In this document: positions 42,371 to 50,681 of the stretch, one piece after another
Layout of the letters: each line of letters begins with the position of its first letter
Position numbering within the stretch: the first letter of the stretch is position 1
NCBI GenBank assembly: GCA_002338715.1
Contig: DDIR01000040.1
Coordinates: 1 to 53,240 of the forward strand
Origin: Phycisphaerales bacterium UBA1845
Lineage (GTDB): Bacteria; Planctomycetota; Phycisphaerae; UBA1845
Length of the DNA stretch: 53,240 bases
Direction of reading: 5' to 3'
Notes under the pieces: generated by a model
Database searches by the model: none
Seen by the model: the letters and a program-made list of their open reading frames with translations, nothing else
Told to the model about the DNA's origin: nothing
Translations under genes and position numbers: made by a program

Positions 42371-42463
42371 GTGCCACTGCTCTGCGAGCAGTGCAGAAGG
42401 CAAATTGACGTGTGACCAACACACTGCTCACAGAGCAGTGGCACATCTTGGGCAGTGGCACAT
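42371..42463. repeat. REP-like palindromes between convergent genes
   Basis: There are two hairpins of the form CACTGCTC-NNN-GAGCAGTG (42375-42393 and 42422-42440). The outer arms GTGCCACTGCTCTG and CAGAGCAGTGGCAC can also pair with each other over 14 bp. The 42 bp at 42422-42463 recur exactly at 46403-46444. The element separates the convergent NamZ-like and esterase genes. Confidence 0.88.
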
Positions 42464-42471
42464 TGGGTTGA

Positions 42472-43278
42472 CTATTCTTTGGATTGCGAGCCTGACGCGC
42501 TGCGGTGCTGCTTAAGCATCCAGGCGATGACTTCCGCGTCGCCGTAGGTCGGGTCCCACGAGTTGTGATTGACGCCGGGGTATTCGGTGTACTTGATGTT
42601 CCCGCCGGCGGCTTGGACGGCTGCCACCATTTCACGCGAGCGATCCGGCGCGACGACATTGTCATCGTCACCATGGAAACACCAGATCGGAATCTGTGCG
42701 AGCGATCCAACGTCAAATGGTTCGCCACCACCACAAATTGGGGCAAGTGCCGCGAAGCGATTCGTATAAGTCCGGCCGACCGCCCACGTCCCGAATCCAC
42801 CCATCGATAAACCCGTCAGGACGACGCGATCGGGATCGATGCTGTATTCGTTCATGGCCGCGTCGAGGATGGACATAACCACCGGCTCCATCGCTCCGGT
42901 CCAGCGCCGATCGTCCGGGCATTGCGGCATGATCACGACGCAGGGGAAGCGATCGGGGTTTTCACGAATGGCTTTACCGAGTCCGACGGTGGTGTGCTTG
43001 ACGCCATCGCTGCCGCGTTCTCCCAGTCCATGCAGAAAGAGCAGCGCCGGCCAACGTTTGTCGGCTGAGTAGTTTTTGGGCAGGTGTACGGCGTAGGGGA
43101 ATGACTCGCCCGCAGAGGGTCCTTCGGTCGGCGTGAAGGATTGAACTTTAAACGTTACTTCATCGCTGTCGGGCATGTGTGAATCACTCCAGGTTGTTTT
43201 TAAATCGTGGCAGCCCGTCATCAAACCACCAAACAGGATTGCGATCAAGGCGGATTTTTGGGTTGTTTTATGCATCAT
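42472..43278 (-). CDS. lipoprotein esterase/hydrolase (alpha/beta fold)
   Basis: A 268-residue lipoprotein with lipobox LMTGC (IAILFGGLMTGC) and an alpha/beta-hydrolase of the phospholipase/carboxylesterase and PHB-depolymerase-like type. PALLFLHGLGERGSDGVK gives the oxyanion region, VVLTGLSMGGFGTWAV holds the nucleophile Ser, WCFHGDDDNVVAPDRS the Asp, and YPGVNHNSWDPTY the His. PICGGGEP is typical of this group, often found next to carbohydrate enzymes. It may be a carbohydrate or wall-ester esterase. ATG at 43278 is chosen for its signal peptide; the frame is open to 43527. It is divergent from the NlpC/P60 gene. Confidence 0.87.
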   Translation of the reverse strand: MMHKTTQKSALIAILFGGLMTGCHDLKTTWSDSHMPDSDEVTFKVQSFTPTEGPSAGESFPYAVHLPKNYSADKRWPALLFLHGLGERGSDGVKHTTVGLGKAIRENPDRFPCVVIMPQCPDDRRWTGAMEPVVMSILDAAMNEYSIDPDRVVLTGLSMGGFGTWAVGRTYTNRFAALAPICGGGEPFDVGSLAQIPIWCFHGDDDNVVAPDRSREMVAAVQAAGGNIKYTEYPGVNHNSWDPTYGDAEVIAWMLKQHRSASGSQSKE

Positions 43279-43445
43279 ATGTGTCACTTTCTTGCTGGGC
43301 GTGCGGGGAAAGTTGTCGCCTGTGGGGTATGGCGAACGGTCAACATATTCGCTGGAAACCGGATCCGTCGAGGATTGTTTCACAGCCGCAAGTGGGTAGA
43401 GTAACGGCAAGTTGAAAGGTTGTGCAAGGTGTTTGGGAGAAAGAC

Positions 43446-45290
43446 ATGCTACACGTGCTTCATCTGGTTGTCGCTTTGATGCTAACGATTGGACATGACA
43501 CCAAGGGTTCTGCAACGACCGACGCAACGGTAGCGAAGGCGATCGAGTCGTTTCAGCCGTTTTGGAAACCGCCGGTCCATGCGCTCGATGGCGTTACGGT
43601 CGTGATCGATCCGATTGGTGGTGGCGCCGATTCCGCCTCCGAGCGAACATGCGAAGACAACAACGTGTTGACCGCGCAGTATCTCTGGCATTTCGTCCGC
43701 AAAGCCGGCGGCAAGGCGGTCGTCGGGCGACTCGGTGACGGACCGGCAGACCTGGATCAAAGCGGTTCAGTCACGCCATTGGAATTTGCCCGCGAGCCCA
43801 GTCGGACGGCGTACCTGGCGATTCAGTTCGATCGCCACGCCAAGAACTCCACTTACAGTTTTGCGAAAGCAGACGCATCGGGCAGCGGCCACAATGCACT
43901 GGTGGACACGATGATCGATCCGAATGCGTTTGATTTCGTCACGGTCGAACAGTCCGATTCGATTCGAGGCGAACTGGCAAAAGGGCAAACTGCGATCAAT
44001 CAATTTGCGGCGATGACGCCTTCGGTTTGCAAGATCGTTATACCGTGTCCGGAAAAAGGAAACCGGCGCGAGCAGCGCGATCGCGCCGTGTGTCGAGGTG
44101 CAGCGCAGCAGTTGTGTGTGGGTTTGATCCGTTCGTTTGCGAATGTGGTCAAGAAACCGGAATCGGAATCCAAGCGCGATTCGCTGCCGGAAGGGTTTGA
44201 TCGGGTCGGGTCTTCGCGGGCACGCAGCGCCGCCCGGCGTATTTGGCCCGATGGGAAGCTTCCACACGATAAGGTCGATTGGTTTGTGGAGATGTACAAG
44301 CGCACGGCGTTACCCAATTCGAGTCTCTGCTATTTCGATGTTTCCGCCAAGCAGAACGAAAACGGTTACGTCCTCGAAGGCGCAAGCAACGTCCCGAAAG
44401 TGGCAGACGGGTTGCTTTTCGCGCTGAACGAAGTTGGCGTGGAACGGGTTCAAAACAACGTCCGTGCGCTGCCCGACAGCAAGAAACTCGACGGCAAGCC
44501 TTACGGCGTGTGCACGGCTGGCATGGTCCGCTCGTACGATCGGCCCGGTAGTTCTGACGGAATGTCTTCGCGGGCGCTTCAAACGCAGTTGCTCTTTGGC
44601 GAACCGCTATTCCTGCTTGATCGCGAAGGCGATTCCATACTCGCCCTTGCCAGCGATGGGTATTGGGGATGGGTTCCCAAAGCGTCGGTGCGGATGATGG
44701 ATGCGGCTGAGTTTCATCGCTACTGTTCGCATCCGCGCGGAGCCGTGATTTCTGACGTCGAATTTGAAGGTATGCGGATTCCGCGTGGGGCGTCGCTACC
44801 GCTGGCGGGCAAGGATCAAGGGCGAACACAGGTCCTGTTGCCCAATGGCGAGTTGTTTCCACTGGCGTCGTCGGCGGTTCGAACTGAACAACCCGGTGAA
44901 GTCCGTGCGGCTGATCGAGTGCGGGCAGCGCTCGATCTCTTGCAGACGCCGTATCTGTTCGGCGGACGGTCGCCTTTGGGACTTGATTGCAGCGGGTTGA
45001 TGACCAACGTTTGCGAACGCGTCAACTTGCCGATCGCCCGCGATGCATGGCAGCAGGCCATCGCTGGCGACCTGACAGCCACGTCGTGGGACCGAACCGG
45101 AATGGAGCCGGGCGATCAGGTTTTCTTCATGGACTCCAGCGGAAAAATCTATCACACCGGTATCGCCATCAGCGACCATCACGTGTTGCACGCAGCCCCG
45201 CCCGGTGTGCAGATCGGCAGCCTCAAGGAAGGGGATCGATTGTTTGACGCGCGACTCAATCGCGATTTCTTTGTAGCCAAGCGACCGTGA
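43446..45290 (+). CDS. NlpC/P60 peptidoglycan endopeptidase with N-terminal amidase-like domain
   Basis: A 614-residue exported protein. A short hydrophobic start (LHVLHLVVALMLTIGHD) acts as the signal. Residues about 35-225 resemble an amidase_3 fold (VTVVIDPIGGGADSA in place of the usual DPGHGG), probably inactive because the zinc His/Glu set is not evident. SH3-like modules follow at about 380-480 (LLFGEPLFLLDREGDSILAL, YWGWVPKASV). The C-terminus (about 490-614) is NlpC/P60: TPYLFGGRSPLGLDCSGLMT with the catalytic Cys, PGDQVFFMDSSGKIYHTGIA with His, and HHVLHAAPP. It should cut stem-peptide bonds of peptidoglycan or of released muropeptides. ATG at 43446 has GGGAG 6 bases upstream, better than GTG at 43422. 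DUF1611 follows at 9 bp. Confidence 0.9.
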   Translation: MLHVLHLVVALMLTIGHDTKGSATTDATVAKAIESFQPFWKPPVHALDGVTVVIDPIGGGADSASERTCEDNNVLTAQYLWHFVRKAGGKAVVGRLGDGPADLDQSGSVTPLEFAREPSRTAYLAIQFDRHAKNSTYSFAKADASGSGHNALVDTMIDPNAFDFVTVEQSDSIRGELAKGQTAINQFAAMTPSVCKIVIPCPEKGNRREQRDRAVCRGAAQQLCVGLIRSFANVVKKPESESKRDSLPEGFDRVGSSRARSAARRIWPDGKLPHDKVDWFVEMYKRTALPNSSLCYFDVSAKQNENGYVLEGASNVPKVADGLLFALNEVGVERVQNNVRALPDSKKLDGKPYGVCTAGMVRSYDRPGSSDGMSSRALQTQLLFGEPLFLLDREGDSILALASDGYWGWVPKASVRMMDAAEFHRYCSHPRGAVISDVEFEGMRIPRGASLPLAGKDQGRTQVLLPNGELFPLASSAVRTEQPGEVRAADRVRAALDLLQTPYLFGGRSPLGLDCSGLMTNVCERVNLPIARDAWQQAIAGDLTATSWDRTGMEPGDQVFFMDSSGKIYHTGIAISDHHVLHAAPPGVQIGSLKEGDRLFDARLNRDFFVAKRP

Positions 45291-45299
45291 CGATCGGGG

Positions 45300-46373
45300 T
45301 TGAACCGAATTCGTGCACTGCGATTTTTTCAAGGACTTACGACGTTGAATCCAAGACGAATCTGCATATTGACCGACGGGCATTTGGATACCTTCACTGC
45401 CAAGACGGCGCTGGGCCTCCTGCGATATTGCCCGGACGAAGTGGTGGCTGTCCTCGATCGCCAGCACGTTGGCGAGTCGCTCGTTGATTTGGTGGGTACC
45501 GGAAAAGACATCCCGATTATCGGATCGATCGATGCCGCGAAGCAGCTTTCCGCCAACCAATTGCTGATGGGGGTGGCGCTTCCTGGCGGTCAGCTTCCGA
45601 CGGCGTGGCGCGAGTTTCTGGAAGAAGGCCTTCAGTCGGGCATGGACATCGTCAGCGGCATGCACGCCCGGCTCAACCACGACGAACGCTTCGCCCAACT
45701 GGCCAAGGAAAACGGACGCACGCTTTACGACGTGCGCAATCCGGGACCGCCGCCACCGGTCGGCAGCGGGAAAGCCGCGTTCACCAAGGCCAAGCGAATC
45801 CTCACCGTCGGCAGCGACTGCAACGTTGGCAAGCGCGTGACCGCTTTGGAAATTACCCGCGAATTGAAGAGTCGCGACGTCAATGTCGAGTTCCTCGCTA
45901 CCGGTCAGACGGGCATCATGATCTCCGGTTCAGGGGTGCCAGCCGACGCGGTCATCTCAGATTTCTTGACCGGTTACATCGAGCGCGGCGTCTTGGAGCG
46001 CGGCGATGCCGATTATGTTCTGGTCGAAGGGCAGGGTTCAATTCTGAATCCGGCATTCTCACCGGTGACGCTCGGATTGATCCATGGGGCGATGCCCGAT
46101 GCGATGATCATTTGTCACCACCCACCGCGCAAGAACATGCGGGCGACGGAATATCCCGTGGCGGGTCTGCGCGAGTTGATCGACCTGCACGAGGCGATCA
46201 CGAAGCCGCTCTATCCGTCCAAGGTGATTGCGGTGGCGCTGAATTGCTTTGGCATGGATCCGCAAGCCGCAGACGATGCGGTTCGCGCGACGCAGGAATT
46301 GACGGGGCTGCCGGCGATCGATCCGATTCGGATGGGGGCCTCCGGGTTTGCTGATTTGATTTTGGCGTTGTAG
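45300..46373 (+). CDS. DUF1611 P-loop protein (DgcN-like)
   Basis: A 357-residue cytoplasmic protein of DUF1611. An N-terminal Rossmann-like domain (RRICILTDGHLDTFTAKTAL ... GVALPGGQLP) is followed by a P-loop domain with the Walker A-like TVGSDCNVGKRVTALEI, EFLATGQTGIMISGSGVPAD, YVLVEGQGSILNPAFSPVTL and PRKNMRATEYPV. Members of this family have been described as D-glutamate N-acetyltransferase (DgcN), and the gene is often next to a dipeptide epimerase for murein peptides. No epimerase is present here, but it follows the NlpC/P60 gene by 9 bp, so use of D-amino acids from wall peptides is a fair inference. The start is TTG at 45300; TTG at 45345 (AGGA upstream) is possible. Confidence 0.88.
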   Translation: MNRIRALRFFQGLTTLNPRRICILTDGHLDTFTAKTALGLLRYCPDEVVAVLDRQHVGESLVDLVGTGKDIPIIGSIDAAKQLSANQLLMGVALPGGQLPTAWREFLEEGLQSGMDIVSGMHARLNHDERFAQLAKENGRTLYDVRNPGPPPPVGSGKAAFTKAKRILTVGSDCNVGKRVTALEITRELKSRDVNVEFLATGQTGIMISGSGVPADAVISDFLTGYIERGVLERGDADYVLVEGQGSILNPAFSPVTLGLIHGAMPDAMIICHHPPRKNMRATEYPVAGLRELIDLHEAITKPLYPSKVIAVALNCFGMDPQAADDAVRATQELTGLPAIDPIRMGASGFADLILAL

Positions 46374-46402
46374 TTGGTGCCGCGGGGCGTACTGGCGCTC
46401 TG

Positions 46403-46444
46403 CACTGCTCACAGAGCAGTGGCACATCTTGGGCAGTGGCACAT
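46403..46444. repeat. REP-like palindrome, exact copy of 42422-42463
   Basis: CACTGCTCACAGAGCAGTG forms an 8-bp stem with an ACA loop and is followed by a 23-bp tail. All 42 bp equal the copy at 42422. It lies between the convergent DUF1611 and 46470-46919 genes. Confidence 0.9.
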
Positions 46445-46469
46445 CTGTTTGCGCTATTGATGGGATTCC

Positions 46470-46919
46470 TTACGACTCATTCATCGTGGGTTGGATTTCG
46501 GGGATGTGGGCTTCTTCCGGAGCTTGCGGTTCCGGACGTCGGCGGAATCCCTGGATCTGCGGGCTGTCTTCTGGTTTCTCGGATGGGTGGACGGCAAACA
46601 CCTCGACGCGCACGATCTCCTCGAAGGGTACGCTGACGACGAACGCCCCGACGCGGTATTGGTCATCCACCGGTTCGCACTCAAAGGTCAGGTGGGCTTT
46701 GGTCGGCACCTGGGCGAGCTGTTTGATCTCATAACTGAATCCATCGCGAAGATAGATGAGTTCCCGCGTTTCGACCGACTCGAAGAATTTGCGGAAATCG
46801 TCGTTGTCCAGGCACGTTTCATGGTCAACGTCCGGGTAATGCGACGCCGTGCAGCGGTAGCGGGCCTCTTCTCGCTGCTGTTGAAACGCGATACCATGAA
46901 ACCAGTCGTAATCAAACAT
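46470..46919 (-). CDS. small soluble protein, unknown function
   Basis: No family recognised. The 149-residue, acidic product reads MFDYDWFHGIAFQQQREEAR, YRCTASHYPDVDHETC, FRKFFESVETRELIYLRDGF and later FVVSVPFEEIVRVEVFAVHP. The tail is Pro/Glu-rich (about 115-149) and looks disordered. The folded part alternates charged and hydrophobic residues like a small beta-rich domain. Start ATG at 46919. It is convergent with DUF1611 (palindrome between) and divergent from queG. Confidence 0.65.
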   Translation of the reverse strand: MFDYDWFHGIAFQQQREEARYRCTASHYPDVDHETCLDNDDFRKFFESVETRELIYLRDGFSYEIKQLAQVPTKAHLTFECEPVDDQYRVGAFVVSVPFEEIVRVEVFAVHPSEKPEDSPQIQGFRRRPEPQAPEEAHIPEIQPTMNES

Positions 46920-47070
46920 GGGCGTCTTCTTCTTTGCGATAGTGTGGAGTCGGCAGCCAGATTCGAACCGCAGGAATTGGCGGGAACCGTCTGACCTTAG
47001 GGCGGTTTGGTGCGGCTGTCAATCACGCCCTGCGTACTGTTATCGTCCGTTTTGACCGGGGGCGTGCGTT

Positions 47071-48033
47071 GTGAATCCGACAGACTTGAAGCAGATAATT
47101 ATGGGTCTGTCGACCGATGCCGGATTTGACAAATGTGCGATTTCCCCCGCCTCGCCAGTCGGTCGCAGTGACTATTATCGGGACTGGTTGAAACTCGGGC
47201 GGGCGGGGACGATGGATTATCTTCATCGTCACGCCGAGTTGCGCACCGATGCAGGGAAATTGCTCCCCGGCGCGAAGAGCGTCATCGTCTGTGCCCTTAA
47301 CTATCACCAATCTGATCCACTGACATTGAACGACACCAGCAAACAGCGCGGCAAGGTCGCGATGTACGCGTGGGGCGACGACTATCACAAGATCATCAAG
47401 CGGAAGCTGTTCGGCCTCGTCGATCAATTGCGGTCGGAAGTCGCAATACCCTTTGAATCAAAGGTTTGCGTCGATACAGCCCCAATTCTGGAGCGTGAGT
47501 ACGCGGCGCTTTCGGGCATCGGGTGGATCGGAAAGAACACGCTGGTGCTCGATCCGACGTTGGGGAGTTACTTCTTTTTGGGGTTGATCGTCACGACGCT
47601 GGATCTCCCGCCCGATACGCCGTCGCCCGATCATTGCGGGACGTGCACGCGCTGTCTCGACGCCTGCCCGACCGATGCGTTCCCTGCGGCCTATGAGATG
47701 GACGCTTCCCGCTGCATCAGCTACCTGACGATCGAACACCGCGATGAAACTGTTCCGGATGACTTGGCGTCTCTGATGGGCGATTGGGTCTTCGGCTGCG
47801 ACGTCTGCCAGCAGGTCTGCCCGCACAACAACGATGTGCCCCAAACCAATGAGCCCAGGTTCGCCATTCGACAACCGGGACCGCGACCCGATCTTGAGGC
47901 GATGAAGGACATGACGGATGAGGAATTCCGCGAACAACTCAAAGGCAGCGCCATCAAGCGGGCCAAGCCGGACATGCTTCGCCGCAACGCGCGGATCGCG
48001 CTGGCGAATCATGCCCGCGACACTGAACGGTAG
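47071..48033 (+). CDS. queG: epoxyqueuosine reductase
   Basis: Reduces epoxyqueuosine in tRNA to queuosine, the last step of Q synthesis, with cobalamin and two [4Fe-4S] clusters. The 320-residue protein has the DUF1730 N-terminal part (GRAGTMDYLHRHAELRTDAG, SVIVCALNYHQ), VDTAPILEREYAALSGIGWI with the catalytic Asp, then ferredoxin-type motifs CGTCTRCLDACPTDAF and CDVCQQVCPHNNDVP. There is no C-terminal HEAT domain; the protein ends after a short helix, as in many bacteria. The start is GTG at 47071, with GGGGG upstream. It is convergent with murJ, 8 bp apart. The cobalamin need links loosely to the BtuCDF-type importer at 23-26 kb. Confidence 0.95.
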   Translation: MNPTDLKQIIMGLSTDAGFDKCAISPASPVGRSDYYRDWLKLGRAGTMDYLHRHAELRTDAGKLLPGAKSVIVCALNYHQSDPLTLNDTSKQRGKVAMYAWGDDYHKIIKRKLFGLVDQLRSEVAIPFESKVCVDTAPILEREYAALSGIGWIGKNTLVLDPTLGSYFFLGLIVTTLDLPPDTPSPDHCGTCTRCLDACPTDAFPAAYEMDASRCISYLTIEHRDETVPDDLASLMGDWVFGCDVCQQVCPHNNDVPQTNEPRFAIRQPGPRPDLEAMKDMTDEEFREQLKGSAIKRAKPDMLRRNARIALANHARDTER

Positions 48034-48041
48034 ATCGCCCG

Positions 48042-49643
48042 TTACTTGTTGATCAGGACTTTCAGTTCGTCGGTGTTGAGCAGTCGGGCGATGATCCCGT
48101 AGATGCCGGCGCCGATCAGGATTGTGACGCCCAACTGGGTTGCCTCGATCATCGTGTGGGCACGACCGTCGCTGGCGAGCGAGCGGCTTAGCGGTCCGAT
48201 TCGTAGCATCGCCCAGACACCCGCACCCATCACCGCAGCCGCGAACGCCGACTTGAGCACGGATCGAGCGATCGTCGGCCAATGAATCGTGCAGACGCGC
48301 GCTTTGAGGAAGCCCGCAAGCAGAACGATTTGAATGGCCGCACTGATCGCGGTCGCCAGCGCCACACCGGCTTCCCGCATCGAAGTCCGCACGAGCAGAA
48401 TGTTGAGCATCAGATTCAAACCGACCATCGCCACGGAGATATACACCGGACTTTTCGTGTCTTCCTTGGCGTAGAACCCACGAACCAGAATCTGCTGTGC
48501 AGAGTAGGCCCAAAGTCCGAAGCAATAGCACTGCAGTGCGGTGACGACGCGATTGGTGTCCGCCGACGTGAACTCGCCGCGCTCGTAAAGCAGTCGAACC
48601 AGATGCGGCGCGATCAGGATCAACCCGACGCCGGCAGGGATCGCAATGAACAGCGATGTTCGCAGCCCGGTATCCAGCGACGAGGCGAATCCGGTCTCAT
48701 CGCCTTCCGCAGCGTGCCAGCTCAGGAGCGGAAAGATCGCGGTGGCGATCGCGGTCGAGAACACACCGAGGGGCAGGTGGCTTAGGAACTGGGCGTATCC
48801 AAGTTCGGCGAGGCCCTTGCCATCGTTGACCATGGTGAACGCGATGACCGAATCGATGAACGTGTTCAATTGAATGACGGAAACACCGAGGATCATCGGC
48901 AGCAGCAACGAAACAACCCGGCGCACCGGTGGCGACGACCATTTGAAATTCGGTTTGATTGAAAAGCCGATCGCCTTGAGCCAAAGAACCTGAATCGATA
49001 TCTGCAAACAGCCCGCAAGCAGCGTCGCGAACGCAATAAAGCGCAGATGCGTTCTCGGATCAAAACCAAAACTCGTTCCGCCCAGCCAGGTCGCGCTGAT
49101 CAAAACCACGTTGAGCAGAATGGGCGCGATCGCCGGCGCGGCAAAACGATGCAGGCTGTTGAGCACGCCGGCTAGCAACGCAGTTGCGCATATCAGCACC
49201 ATGTACGGCAACAAAATCATCGTCAGGCTGGCGGCGGAAAACGGCTTGAAATGTTCGACGACGAGCAGGGCGACTTCCGCAAGCACGGTCATCGCGGAGA
49301 GAATGGTGACGACGAGCGTGAATACGCCGCCTGCAAGTTGCTTGGCTGGTTCATCCCCATCGGCTTGACGGTATTTTGTGAAAACCGGAATGAATGAAGA
49401 GGTCAAAGCACCCTCGCCAAACAGCCGTCGAGAGAGATTGGGGATTTGAAAAGCGAATCGAAAGTCGCTCAGAAGCGGTGTCGCACCGAAGAAATAGCTG
49501 TAAGCCATCTCGCGCAAAACGCCAAGCACGCGCGATGCCAGGGTCATGAGCGAAATAAGTTTGGCCGATCCAACAAATCGATGTTCACGTGACACGGGCG
49601 TATATATAGGACGAGCGGGTGGTTCAGACAAGTGCAGACGCAT
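48042..49643 (-). CDS. murJ: lipid II flippase MurJ/MviN
   Basis: Flips lipid II across the inner membrane for peptidoglycan synthesis. The 533-residue protein has about fourteen membrane helices and the family start SAKLISLMTLASRVLGVLRE, followed by YSYFFGATPLLSDFRFAFQI, PNLSRRLFGEGALTSSFIPV, LNTFIDSVIAFTMVNDGKG and ERGEFTSADTNRVVTALQCY. The conserved Arg and Glu residues of TM1-TM2 are present. It supports the view that this planctomycete keeps a peptidoglycan wall. Start ATG at 49643; the first 20 residues are poorly conserved. It is divergent from the ferredoxin genes. Confidence 0.95.
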   Translation of the reverse strand: MRLHLSEPPARPIYTPVSREHRFVGSAKLISLMTLASRVLGVLREMAYSYFFGATPLLSDFRFAFQIPNLSRRLFGEGALTSSFIPVFTKYRQADGDEPAKQLAGGVFTLVVTILSAMTVLAEVALLVVEHFKPFSAASLTMILLPYMVLICATALLAGVLNSLHRFAAPAIAPILLNVVLISATWLGGTSFGFDPRTHLRFIAFATLLAGCLQISIQVLWLKAIGFSIKPNFKWSSPPVRRVVSLLLPMILGVSVIQLNTFIDSVIAFTMVNDGKGLAELGYAQFLSHLPLGVFSTAIATAIFPLLSWHAAEGDETGFASSLDTGLRTSLFIAIPAGVGLILIAPHLVRLLYERGEFTSADTNRVVTALQCYCFGLWAYSAQQILVRGFYAKEDTKSPVYISVAMVGLNLMLNILLVRTSMREAGVALATAISAAIQIVLLAGFLKARVCTIHWPTIARSVLKSAFAAAVMGAGVWAMLRIGPLSRSLASDGRAHTMIEATQLGVTILIGAGIYGIIARLLNTDELKVLINK

Positions 49644-49841
49644 GTGATTCGATAGAGATGAAAAAGGGGTGGAAAAATAAATCTGAATTCGCTACTGTCG
49701 GACGACCCGTCGCACTAGAATCTTCGCGCGATTTGGGTTACGAATCGGTTGTTGTTCAAGAGTTGAATTGCCCAAAAGGCAATTGGCACCTAACACAAGA
49801 GAGGCGGCTGACCGACCGCGTCTGAATTGGAGAATGAAGTT

Positions 49842-50180
49842 ATGGCACACATTGTGGCGGAACCATGCGTGGCTTGTAAATTCACCGACTGTGTCGCCGT
49901 ATGTCCGGTCGATTGTTTTCATGAGGGTGTAAACTTTCTCGTGATCGATCCCGATGTGTGCATTGACTGTGGTCTCTGCGTCCCCGAATGTCCGACGGAA
50001 GCGATCTTCGCGGAAGACGATCTTCCCGAGAAGTGGTCGGACTATGTGGAGATCAATGCGAAGTACTCGCCGGATTGGCCGGTGATCGATGCGCAGAAGT
50101 CGCCGCTTCCGGAAGCTGAAGAAATGAAGGAAGTCGAAGACAAGAAGGCAATGTTGGATTCCAATCCGTTCCAGGGTTAA
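49842..50180 (+). CDS. seven-iron ferredoxin (FdxA type), copy 1
   Basis: A 112-residue [3Fe-4S][4Fe-4S] ferredoxin. [18 protein letters not shown] carries the first cluster ligands in the spacing of Azotobacter FdI-type proteins, and [17 protein letters not shown] carries the second. The tail, [20 protein letters not shown], is the usual C-terminal extension of this group. It carries electrons to unknown partners. ATG at 49842 has GGAG 9 bases upstream; a TTG at 49827 is in frame but less likely. A close duplicate follows 42 bp later. Confidence 0.95.
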   Translation: MAHIVAEPCVACKFTDCVAVCPVDCFHEGVNFLVIDPDVCIDCGLCVPECPTEAIFAEDDLPEKWSDYVEINAKYSPDWPVIDAQKSPLPEAEEMKEVEDKKAMLDSNPFQG

Positions 50181-50222
50181 TCCCGGATTTGCTCTTTTCT
50201 TTTTTGTTCGGAGAAATCTGTC

Positions 50223-50561
50223 GTGGCACATATTGTGGCCGAGCCCTGTGTGGCTTGTAAGTTTACGGACTGCGTTGCTGTCTGCCCGGTCGATTGTTTT
50301 CGCGAAGGCATCAATTTTCTGGCGATCGACCCGGGTGAGTGCATCGACTGTACGCAGTGTGTGCCCGAGTGCCCGACCGAGGCTATCTTTGCTCAGGACG
50401 ATCTGCCGGATAAGTGGTCTGAGTACGTCGAGATCAACGCGAAGTACGCGGCAGCTTGGCCGGTGATCGATGCCCAGAAAGACCCGCTGCCCGAAGCCGA
50501 AGACCTCAAGGACTATGAGGGCAAGCGCGAGTTCCTCGATCCGGGTGCATGGCAGGATTAG
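50223..50561 (+). CDS. seven-iron ferredoxin (FdxA type), copy 2
   Basis: This is a 112-residue duplicate of the preceding gene, with about three-quarters of positions identical by eye. It keeps all cluster Cys ([17 protein letters not shown] and [12 protein letters not shown]). Changes around the second cluster (GL to TQ) and the divergent final 20 residues suggest a different redox partner or potential. The start is GTG at 50223. Two hairpin terminators follow, so the ferredoxin pair forms its own transcription unit. Confidence 0.95.
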   Translation: MAHIVAEPCVACKFTDCVAVCPVDCFREGINFLAIDPGECIDCTQCVPECPTEAIFAQDDLPDKWSEYVEINAKYAAAWPVIDAQKDPLPEAEDLKDYEGKREFLDPGAWQD

Positions 50562-50580
50562 CAGCGCAGAAAGCGCAAGC

Positions 50581-50604
50581 ACGCCGGCGGCTTGTCGGCG
50601 TTTT
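50581..50604 (+). terminator. hairpin with short U-tract
   Basis: ACGCCG and CGGCGT pair around a 9-base loop, followed by TTT. It lies 19 bp after the second ferredoxin and is weaker than the next one. Confidence 0.55.
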
Positions 50605-50626
50605 GTCAGTCATCAGCACATTGAGC

Positions 50627-50660
50627 GCACGCACTTGATTCGTCAGGTGCGTGCTTTTTT
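50627..50660 (+). terminator. Rho-independent terminator
   Basis: GCACGCAC pairs perfectly with GTGCGTGC around a 12-base loop and is followed directly by six T. It ends the ferredoxin unit before the queuosine salvage gene. Confidence 0.88.
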
Positions 50661-50681
50661 CATTGAAGGCGGAACCCATTC

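Noticed and set aside
43423..43527. N-terminal extension of the esterase to 43527
   Set aside because: The extension is antisense to the start of the NlpC/P60 gene and lacks protein-like sequence; the lipoprotein signal begins at 43278.
46940..47040. tRNA-like stretch on the minus strand (GGTTCGAATC T-loop and a GCCGACTCCA-like 3' end)
   Set aside because: The T-stem does not pair over five bases, there is no acceptor-stem partner, and no D-arm or anticodon arm can be drawn. It is at most a remnant.
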